From NCBI GenBank assembly GCA_041390145.1, contig JAWKQM010000013.1, positions 1 through 64,000 on the forward strand: a DNA stretch of 64,000 nucleotides, given 5' to 3'. The position numbers and the translations under genes are program-made. The stretch comes from Gemmatimonadales bacterium. Lineage in GTDB: Bacteria; Gemmatimonadota; Gemmatimonadetes; Gemmatimonadales; GWC2-71-9. Shown here in pieces: positions 57,845 through 64,000 of this stretch (the first letter of the stretch is position 1; each line of letters opens with the position of its first letter). Below the pieces are notes generated by a model that was not told the origin of the DNA, made no database searches, and saw only the letters and a program-made list of their open reading frames with translations.

Positions 57845-59305
57845 CTACCCCTCGCTGGCCGCTCCGCCACCCCCCGCACGCGGTAAATTCACCACAAAAC
57901 TCGAACCACGGCCCGGGCGACTCTGAACCGAGATGGTGCCCCCGTGTGCCTCGGCGATCCATTTGGTGATGGCGAGGCCCAGCCCCACCCCCGGCCGGTC
58001 CCCGGTCCGGGAGCGGGCCGGGTCCGCCCTCCAGAATCGGTCGAATATATGGGGCACATCCACCGACGCGATCCCGATGCCGGTGTCCCGGACCGTCACG
58101 CGGACCCCGTCATCCCCATCCTCGAGCACCACCCCGACCGCCCCCCCCGCCGGCGTGTACTTGACCGCGTTGGTCACCAGGTTGAGCAGCAGCTGCTGCA
58201 TGCGGTGCGCATCAAAGGGCACCTTCACCTCGTGGTCGGGCACCACCACCTGGGTGGTCAGCCCGTGCTGCTCCCCCAGCATTTCCGCCGTCTCCCCGAC
58301 GTCGACCACGAGGGCCCGGAGGTCCTGCACTTCCAGGGTGAGCGGCGACCGCCCCTCGTCGGCGCGGGCGAGCATGAGCAGGCTGTCCACCAGTTCGTTC
58401 AGCTGGTTGAGTTGATCCAGGGTGGCGTCGAGCGCCTCGAGGACTTCGGGCGGGGTCCCCGGATGCACCAGCGATCGCTCCACGCCGGTGCGCAATACAG
58501 TCAGCGGCGTCTTGAGTTCGTGACTGGCGTCCGCCGTGAACCGGCGCAACTGGCTGAAGCTCTGCTCCAGGCGGCTGAACATCGCGTTGAGGGTCAGGGC
58601 CAGCCGGGCGATCTCGTCGCCGGAGCTCGGCACCGCCACCCGGCGGTGCAGGCTCCGCCCGTCGGCCACCTCCTGCACCTCGTCCATCAGCCGCTCCACC
58701 GGGCGCATGGCCCGACCCGCCAGGAACCAGCCGAGCACGGCGGAGGCGACAAGAATCAGCGGCACCACGAGGACCATCGACTGGACGAGGTCGGCCGGGC
58801 CGAACGCCACCGCAGAGAGGCGGGCCGCCACCACCACCGCGCCGACCTCCGTGCCGGCCCCGTCGACCGGCAGCGTCACGTACCGCATCGGCTCGGCGCC
58901 GGCGGGAATCACGGCGGTGCCGGTGGCCGGCGCGATCGGCGCTGGCCCGGCGAGCGCCACGAGCCGCTCGATGGCCGCGAAATTGAGCTGCCGGACCGGA
59001 TCGTTGATATAGAGGGTGCGCCCCGCGCGGTTGAACACCAGCAGGAGGTCGCGCACCCCCTCGAAGTTGGCCGCCACGCCCGGCTGGATTTCCTGCGGAT
59101 CGTCCGGCCGCAGCACCGTGGAGAGCACCTGGTAGGACTCGTTGAGCCAGCGGCGGGCAAAGTCCGCCTCGAGCGCCAGCCGCTGGTCGAGCTCGCGGAC
59201 GCTCGACTGGCGCCGTTCGAGGTAGAGGGCGGTGCCGAAGACGAGCACCGTCGCCGTGAGGGCGACGGTGTACCAGAAGGTGAGGCGGCCGCGGATCGTC
59301 CTCAC
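57845..59305 (-). CDS. Membrane sensor histidine kinase
   Basis: 486 residues from GTG 59305. Two membrane helices (LTFWYTVALTATVLVFGTAL; SMVLVVPLILVASAVLGWFL) around a periplasmic sensor of about 150 residues, a HAMP domain (RAMRPVERLMDEVQEVADG), H-box DASHELKTPLTVLRTGVERS, N-box LNLVTNAVKYTP, G1 DTGIGIA and G2 GVGLGLAITKWIAEAHGG. Overlaps its response regulator by GTGA and so is its evident partner. Stimulus unknown; resembles heavy-metal or envelope-stress kinases. Confidence 0.93.
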   Translation of the reverse strand: MRTIRGRLTFWYTVALTATVLVFGTALYLERRQSSVRELDQRLALEADFARRWLNESYQVLSTVLRPDDPQEIQPGVAANFEGVRDLLLVFNRAGRTLYINDPVRQLNFAAIERLVALAGPAPIAPATGTAVIPAGAEPMRYVTLPVDGAGTEVGAVVVAARLSAVAFGPADLVQSMVLVVPLILVASAVLGWFLAGRAMRPVERLMDEVQEVADGRSLHRRVAVPSSGDEIARLALTLNAMFSRLEQSFSQLRRFTADASHELKTPLTVLRTGVERSLVHPGTPPEVLEALDATLDQLNQLNELVDSLLMLARADEGRSPLTLEVQDLRALVVDVGETAEMLGEQHGLTTQVVVPDHEVKVPFDAHRMQQLLLNLVTNAVKYTPAGGAVGVVLEDGDDGVRVTVRDTGIGIASVDVPHIFDRFWRADPARSRTGDRPGVGLGLAITKWIAEAHGGTISVQSRPGRGSSFVVNLPRAGGGGAASEG

Positions 59306-59970
59306 GCCTTGACCACGTACCCCACGCCGCGCACCGTGTGAATCAGCTTCTCGTCGTGGCCGGAATCGACCTTCTTGCGGAGCCGGTTGATCACCACGTC
59401 GACGATGTTCGTACCCGGGTCGAAGTGGTAATCCCAGGCATACTCGGTAATCAGGGTGCGGCTCATCACCCGGCCGGCGTGCCGCATCAGGTATTCCAGG
59501 ACGGCGTACTCCTTGGGCGTGATGTCGAGCAGCTCGCCCCCGCGGCGGACCTCGCGGGTGCCGGTGTCGAGCGAGAGGCTGCCCACCGTCAGCGTCGGCG
59601 GGGCCACCTGCTTCGGCCGGCGGCCAATGGCCTCGACCCGGGCCAGGAGTTCCTCAAACGCAAAGGGCTTGGTCACGTAGTCGTCGGCGCCGGCGCGCAG
59701 CGTCTGCACCTTGAAATCCACCGCGTCCTGCGCCGTCAGGATCAGGATGGGCGTCGTGACGCCGCGGTCCCGCAGGGTGCGGACGATTTCCAGCCCGGTC
59801 ATCCCGGGAAGCCGCAGGTCGAGCACCACCAGGTCGTAGAGGCCCCCCGACGCGAGCCGCAGCGCCTCGAGTCCGTCGTCCACCAGATCGACATGGTTCT
59901 GGTGCTCCTCGAGCCCGCGCTTGACGTAGGGTCCGACGGTCGGATCGTCCTCGACCACGAGAATCTTCAT
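59302..59970 (-). CDS. OmpR/PhoB-family response regulator
   Basis: 222 residues. Receiver domain with acidic pocket EDD (7-9), phosphorylation site Asp51 in VVLDLRLPGMTGLE, Thr79 and Lys101 (VTKPFAFEELLAR); then a winged-helix DNA-binding domain with ITPKEYAVLEYLMRHAGRVM and VINRLRKKVD. Placed between two histidine kinases with 4-base overlaps on both sides (ATGA and GTGA), so all three proteins should be made in step and both kinases could address it. Confidence 0.95.
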   Translation of the reverse strand: MKILVVEDDPTVGPYVKRGLEEHQNHVDLVDDGLEALRLASGGLYDLVVLDLRLPGMTGLEIVRTLRDRGVTTPILILTAQDAVDFKVQTLRAGADDYVTKPFAFEELLARVEAIGRRPKQVAPPTLTVGSLSLDTGTREVRRGGELLDITPKEYAVLEYLMRHAGRVMSRTLITEYAWDYHFDPGTNIVDVVINRLRKKVDSGHDEKLIHTVRGVGYVVKA

Positions 59971-61520
59971 GCGAGCACCGGAAGGCAGACGCGGAACGTT
60001 GCGCCGAGGCCGGGCTGGCTGTCCACCTCGAGCCGGCCGTTGTGGTCCTCGACGATGCCGTAGCAGATCGACAGACCGAGCCCCGTGCCCCGCCCCTGCG
60101 TCTTGGTGGTGTAGAACGGCTCGAAAATCTTGGACTGTTCGGAGCGCGGGATGCCGACCCCGGTGTCCTGGACCTCGACGACGACTTCCGCCCCGCGATG
60201 CCCACCCATCGTGCTCCGCACGGTGAGCTGGCCGTTGCCCGTCTCCATGGCATCGAGCGCGTTCAGCATCAGCGACATCAGGACCTGGACAAGCTGCTCG
60301 GCGTTGGCGAGCACCTGCGGCAGCTTGTCACCGAGTTCACGCTGCACGGTGAGCTTCTTGAACCGGGTATGGTGCTTCAGGAGGAAGAAGGTGTCCTCGA
60401 TGACGGTGTTGATGGCCACCGGGCTCTTCTGCACCCCCTTGGGCCGGCTGAAATCGAGCAGTCCATCCACGATGTTGGTGCAGCGGTCAACTTCCTTGTC
60501 GATGATGTCGATGTACTCCCGAAACTGGCCCTGGGCGGTTGCCGGCACCTCGTCGAGGCGCCCTTCCATGGCGGCGGCGCAGGCGCCGATCGTGGCGAGC
60601 GGGTTGTTGATCTCGTGCATGATCCCCGCGGCGAGCTGGCCGACCGCCGCCAGCTTCTCGTTCTGCATGATGCGGCGGTGAATCCGGTACCACTCGGTGA
60701 CATCCTCGCCGATGGTGATCACGTGGGAAATCTGGTCGCCGCCGAGCCGCATCGGGATCTTGCTGATCCGGTAGAACCGGCCGCCGGCCGGGTCGTCGAC
60801 CTCGATGTCCATCTGGGACATCTGCCCCGACTCGAAGATCTGGTCGAATTCCGCCTTGAGCTGGTCCGCCGACTGCCGGGTGAGCACCTCGAACACCGGG
60901 CGCCCCACCACCTCGTCGCGATGGACGCCCTGGGTGCCGGTTTCCCGCTTCCGGTTCCAGATCTGAATCCGGTACTCCCGATCCACGACATAGAGGCCCA
61001 CCGGGAGGGAGTCGATGACAAGCCCGGTGAAGCGGCGTTGTTCCTCGATTTGCCGCGCGCGCACCGCGACCTCGAAGGCGAGGTCCTCGGACAGTTCGAT
61101 CAGCGCGATGTGCGGAGCGAGCAGGTCGGCCACGATTCCGGCGGCAAGCCGGCCCGCCCCAGGGCCGATGCCCTCAAGCGCCAGCATCCCGACCATCGTC
61201 CCGTCGTGTTCCAGCGGCAGGCGGAGGCTCCCCGCATCCGCGGGCGGCAATGCCTCAAGCGTCGGCAGCGCAAACGGCGGCTCGGCGGGGGGAGGCGAAA
61301 TGAAGGGGGTGAAGGCCGCGCCGCTCGGCTGGCGAACCCAGATGGTGACCAGCCTGGCGGGCACACCATGATGCAGAAGGTCGGCCACCCGGCTGATGGC
61401 CTCCTTGGAATCGCTCCCATTGAGGAGCCGGGCGACCGCGCCGATGAGATCGAGCGCAGCCGACGCGGCCGTCGACGTTTCGGTCACCATTCCCCCATCA
61501 GCGGCATCTCCCTGATCCAT
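59967..61520 (-). CDS. Cytoplasmic GAF-PAS histidine kinase
   Basis: 517 residues without membrane helices. GAF-like region (about 25-160), a short coiled coil (LAFEVAVRARQIEEQRRFTG), a PAS domain (SLPVGLYVVDREYRIQIWNR ... HVITIGEDVTEW), and an NtrB-type kinase core: H-box GQLAAGIMHEINNPLATIG, N-box SLMLNALDAMETG, DTGVGIPRSEQSKIFEPFYT, GTGLGLSICYGIVEDHNG. NtrB-type kinases usually pair with NtrC regulators, but the regulator here is OmpR-type. ATG 61520 is used; ATG 61490 is an alternative. Confidence 0.9.
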   Translation of the reverse strand: MDQGDAADGGMVTETSTAASAALDLIGAVARLLNGSDSKEAISRVADLLHHGVPARLVTIWVRQPSGAAFTPFISPPPAEPPFALPTLEALPPADAGSLRLPLEHDGTMVGMLALEGIGPGAGRLAAGIVADLLAPHIALIELSEDLAFEVAVRARQIEEQRRFTGLVIDSLPVGLYVVDREYRIQIWNRKRETGTQGVHRDEVVGRPVFEVLTRQSADQLKAEFDQIFESGQMSQMDIEVDDPAGGRFYRISKIPMRLGGDQISHVITIGEDVTEWYRIHRRIMQNEKLAAVGQLAAGIMHEINNPLATIGACAAAMEGRLDEVPATAQGQFREYIDIIDKEVDRCTNIVDGLLDFSRPKGVQKSPVAINTVIEDTFFLLKHHTRFKKLTVQRELGDKLPQVLANAEQLVQVLMSLMLNALDAMETGNGQLTVRSTMGGHRGAEVVVEVQDTGVGIPRSEQSKIFEPFYTTKTQGRGTGLGLSICYGIVEDHNGRLEVDSQPGLGATFRVCLPVLA

Positions 61521-61540
61521 CCCGATGGCCCCACCGTGGA

Positions 61541-61570
61541 AATAGAACCGGAGGAGGACAGTCGCGCCAA
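61541..61570 (-). promoter_or_regulatory. Candidate promoter for the two-kinase operon
   Basis: On the minus strand TTGGCG (61570-61565) and TCTATT (61546-61541) with an 18-base spacer, about 20 bases before ATG 61520, in the 66-base gap after the lipoprotein gene. Confidence 0.4.
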
Positions 61571-61586
61571 TCCCCGCGCAGCCGGC

Positions 61587-61913
61587 TCAGGACCGTGGCC
61601 GCGACGGGGAGCCGTGGTACGCCACCGTCCAGCCGGCAGGATCCCGGCGGAGCACCAGCAGCGTCATCCGTTCACCCTGGCCTTCGCTCGAGGGCGGCGA
61701 GGTCGTGATCCAGGCGGAGGCAAGATCGCGGTCCTGGCGAATGTCGGCCCGCAACAGCTGCGCCCACGGTTCCTCCTTTGCCAGCCAGGCGGCGGTGGCG
61801 GAGCGAATGGCGGCCTCGTCGGCCGGCAACCCGGCCGGCGGATGCGACTCGAGCCGGCAGCCGGTGGCCAGAAGCACCACCAGCGCCAGCGCGTAAGGAA
61901 TGGAGGTACGCAT
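61587..61913 (-). CDS. Small lipoprotein of unknown function
   Basis: 108 residues: signal peptide with lipobox LLATGC (Cys19), then a small domain with helix ADEAAIRSATAAWLAKEEPW and strands LASAWITTSPPS, RMTLLVLRRDPAGWTVAYHG, resembling NTF2/SnoaL-like secreted folds. ATG 61913. It lies 28 bases after the large carbohydrate-active-like gene, probably on the same message. No function assigned. Confidence 0.65.
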   Translation of the reverse strand: MRTSIPYALALVVLLATGCRLESHPPAGLPADEAAIRSATAAWLAKEEPWAQLLRADIRQDRDLASAWITTSPPSSEGQGERMTLLVLRRDPAGWTVAYHGSPSRPRS

Positions 61914-61941
61914 GCGATGGCGGCTCGCGAAAGAGGGAGAT

Positions 61942-64000
61942 TCAGGAATGCCAGACGAGTGCGTGGGTGCCGTCGGCCTCGAAGGCGGCGCGGCCGCCCC
62001 GGAGTTCCACATCATCGACCTGGACGATGGCATCGGTCGGGATCCCGCGCAGCTGGAATTCGACGTGCATCCGTGGACCATGCACCCGCTCGACGCGCGC
62101 CGCCACCTGGCCGAAGCGACGCCGCACACGGATGGTCAGCACGGTGCGCCCGACACGGAGTCGCTCGAGCGCCATGGCGTCCCACTCGGGGGGAAACCAC
62201 GGGGCGAGCCGGACGGCGCCTTCCAGCGCATTGGGCCGCACGCCCCAGAGCCCCTCGACGGCAAGGCTTGCGACGGCGGCGGGCAGGTCGGCGCCGGTCG
62301 CGCGCCGCAGCAACCCCTCGCTCAGGCGACGCCAGGCCTCCAGGCCCTGCGCAAACCGATCCTGCTGGAAGTCTGCCAGCCCGGCCGGGCCAGCAAGAAA
62401 AGTAGCGGAGCCGGCCGCCGACCGCGCCGCCCCCGCCGCGGCCCCGATCTCCTCAGCGACCTCGGGATGACCCAACGCCTCGGCGAGCGGCTGCACCGCC
62501 TCGCAGGCGGCCGCCCAGAGTGCCGCGTCGGCGGGAGCGCCCTGGCAGGGATGACTCGCCACACCGATCTCGTACGCCCGGCGCAGGGCCCCCCAGCGCT
62601 GGGCCAGGAAATCGAGTTCTCCGGTCCAGTTCGCGTACCGCGCGGCGAGGAGGAGATAGAGCGGAACCGCCGGCGTGGTGCCGAAGCGGCCAAGGCCGCT
62701 GGTCGAACACCCCTCGGCAATTCGCCCATCCACGTCCTGGGTGAGCGACATGAATTTGAGCGTATCGCGCGGCGCGTTGCGGTCGCCGGCCGCGAGTTGT
62801 GCCATGGCACGGAGCGACCCCGCCGGACCCGCAAACCAGGCGCCGCCCGGCCGCTCGGGCCCCGCCGACGGCAGCGCCAGGCATCGGCCCACGCCCGGGA
62901 CACCCGCCAGCCCGCCGTCCATTTCCACCTTGGCCCACTCGAACGCCTCCGCCAGCGGAGGCTCCGGTGAGTCGATCGAGGTGGCGTACGTGGCGAGCTC
63001 CCGCGCATGGTCCGCGCGCTGCTTCCGCACCCCGGCAAAGGCCCGGCGCGCCAGCATCACGCGGGACCGCTCGAGGTCACCGGCGTCAGGACCGCCGGTA
63101 AACCGGACCCGGCAGCGGCCAATCCCGCGCAGCGAGAACCGCACGGCCGGCCCGTCGGTCGGCGCCGCCTCGAGGGTGCCGCCTTCAACGTCGATGATCA
63201 ACTGGAAGGGATCGCCCACCGCGCGGAGCGCCGCATGGCGCCCACCGGCGGCCAAGGCAAGCTCAAGGTCACCTCCACCACCGGCGGGATACGGCCAGGC
63301 GCGCCGCAGGTCGGTGGTCCATTCGATGTGAATGGCGGCGTCCCCGGCCGCGGCCACCTCCCAGTAGACCACCGGATGTTCGAGAGCGACCGTCCATCGT
63401 TCGGTCACTGGGGTGCCCCCCACCGTCGCCCGACGGAGTACCTCCGTCGGCGACACCCACGCGGTCGCACCCGCGAGGGCGGTCCCGGACACGGCGACGG
63501 CGGCATCGCGAGCAACCGCGTAGGGATGAATCCACGCCTCCCCGAGGCCATGCCCATCGCCTCCGTCAAGCGACGCGCGGCGCCCGGTAAAGCGCCAGCG
63601 ATGCGGAGCTTCGGCGGAGAGTCTGGCGACGAGTGACGCGGCGGCATCCGGCCAGTCACCCGAGAGTCCCGGCAGCTCCGGCACCGCAAGCAGATCCTGC
63701 CGCAGCACCTGTGTGGCAGGAGCAGGCCAGCGTCGGGCGGCGAGGAGCCGGTCCCGATGGGGAATCCCCTGTCCCGCGAGCGCGTTGCCGAGCAGCGTTT
63801 GAAGCTGCGGCGTGCAGGAACTGCCGGATGCCGGGGGGTGGATGCCGCTGCCAATGCACAGGATGCCGCCATCGCCGACCGCGTATTCCCAGGCGACGAC
63901 GCGCGCCGGGTTGAGGGCGAGTTCGACCATTTCCAACGCCACGATGCGGGCCGAGGCCGGGCGGGTCGCCAGGTGGGTTGCCCATCGATATGGCTCGCCG
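61942..64000 (-). CDS. (Alpha/alpha)6-barrel protein, glycogen-debranching-like (N-terminus beyond window)
   Basis: At least 685 residues; the frame stays open to the right edge, reading GEPYRWATHLATRPASARIV before the first start in the window, so the N-terminus is cut off. The middle has the pattern WFAGPAGSLRAMAQLAAGD ... SLTQDVDGRIAEG ... GTTPAVPLYLLLAARYANWT ... LDFLAQRWGALRRAYE, typical of the (alpha/alpha)6 toroid of amylo-1,6-glucosidase/GH15/GH63-like proteins, and the C-terminus is a beta-sandwich (FGQVAARVERVHGPRMHVEF). Catalytic acids cannot be fixed: the usual WFGRD aspartate reads WFAGPAG here, so it may be inactive or differ in chemistry. Confidence 0.65.
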   Translation of the reverse strand, partial: GEPYRWATHLATRPASARIVALEMVELALNPARVVAWEYAVGDGGILCIGSGIHPPASGSSCTPQLQTLLGNALAGQGIPHRDRLLAARRWPAPATQVLRQDLLAVPELPGLSGDWPDAAASLVARLSAEAPHRWRFTGRRASLDGGDGHGLGEAWIHPYAVARDAAVAVSGTALAGATAWVSPTEVLRRATVGGTPVTERWTVALEHPVVYWEVAAAGDAAIHIEWTTDLRRAWPYPAGGGGDLELALAAGGRHAALRAVGDPFQLIIDVEGGTLEAAPTDGPAVRFSLRGIGRCRVRFTGGPDAGDLERSRVMLARRAFAGVRKQRADHARELATYATSIDSPEPPLAEAFEWAKVEMDGGLAGVPGVGRCLALPSAGPERPGGAWFAGPAGSLRAMAQLAAGDRNAPRDTLKFMSLTQDVDGRIAEGCSTSGLGRFGTTPAVPLYLLLAARYANWTGELDFLAQRWGALRRAYEIGVASHPCQGAPADAALWAAACEAVQPLAEALGHPEVAEEIGAAAGAARSAAGSATFLAGPAGLADFQQDRFAQGLEAWRRLSEGLLRRATGADLPAAVASLAVEGLWGVRPNALEGAVRLAPWFPPEWDAMALERLRVGRTVLTIRVRRRFGQVAARVERVHGPRMHVEFQLRGIPTDAIVQVDDVELRGGRAAFEADGTHALVWHS

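Overview
The window is a dense, GC-rich, chromosomal stretch from a diderm bacterium with no sign of plasmid, phage or transposon. BamD, an ExbB/ExbD/TonB set, lipoproteins with lipoboxes, a divergent membrane pyrophosphatase, myo-inositol-phosphate synthase and extended runs of 4-base ATGA/GTGA gene overlaps together fit Gemmatimonadota best; that assignment is inference from gene content, not proof. Nearly every gene carries a Shine-Dalgarno sequence, and GTG starts are frequent.

Layout. 1-15.9 kb (minus): one long run gmd-rmd-carB-murB-wbpD-wbpE-wbpA-ugd-TPR-TPR lipoprotein-bamD-nadD-secA, mixing nucleotide-sugar synthesis for surface polysaccharide with cell-wall, pyrimidine/arginine, NAD and secretion genes. 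16.0-16.3 kb: rpmB (plus). 16.3-19.3 kb (minus): the alpha ribosomal operon rpmJ-rpsM-rpsK-rpsD-rpoA-rplQ with a good promoter and terminator. 19.4-24.4 kb (minus): smpB, a frame-broken cell-wall amidase, a TPR lipoprotein, pyrD, pyrF and a small secreted protein. 24.5-31 kb: tRNA-Leu(CAG), an Rrf2 regulator with a MoeB-rhodanese sulfur-transfer protein, aspartase, a cupin, a small zinc ribbon, a metallo-beta-lactamase-fold hydrolase, thioredoxin reductase and an LCM-type methyltransferase. 31-37.3 kb (minus): secreted TonB-C protein, beta-propeller lipoprotein, SPFH/NfeD pair, an unusual cysteine-bearing Rossmann protein, SDR, PHP phosphoesterase and two small proteins. 37.3-45.5 kb (minus): 2-oxoacid dehydrogenase E1alpha/E1beta/E2, membrane pyrophosphatase, a 96-residue protein, inositol-phosphate synthase and a CDP-alcohol phosphatidyltransferase.

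45.7-52.8 kb is the most interesting region: a NamZ exo-muramidase (minus) divergent from a NagZ glucosaminidase, an AmiE-like serine amidase, and, beyond an IscA-type gene, a sodium/solute symporter and a BadF-family sugar kinase. Read together these look like a complete exo-acting muropeptide-salvage pathway: cut MurNAc, cut GlcNAc, remove the peptide, import the sugar through a symporter instead of a PTS, and phosphorylate it with a MurK-like kinase. NamZ and NagZ have divergent start codons whose coding sequences overlap by 9 bases. 52.8-57.7 kb (minus): APC permease, TonB-like protein, two ExbD, ExbB and TonB. 57.8-61.5 kb (minus): one response regulator between two histidine kinases. 61.6-64 kb: a small lipoprotein and the C-terminal part of an (alpha/alpha)6-barrel, debranching-enzyme-like protein that runs off the window.

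Other points: two genes appear to start at CTG inside a CTGA overlap; two genes have frame breaks (one compensated); and a GGGGCAGC-type repeat family is concentrated between 28 and 50.4 kb. No intergenic gap exceeds 300 bases. I saw no CRISPR array, rRNA, transposase, integrase or replication origin.
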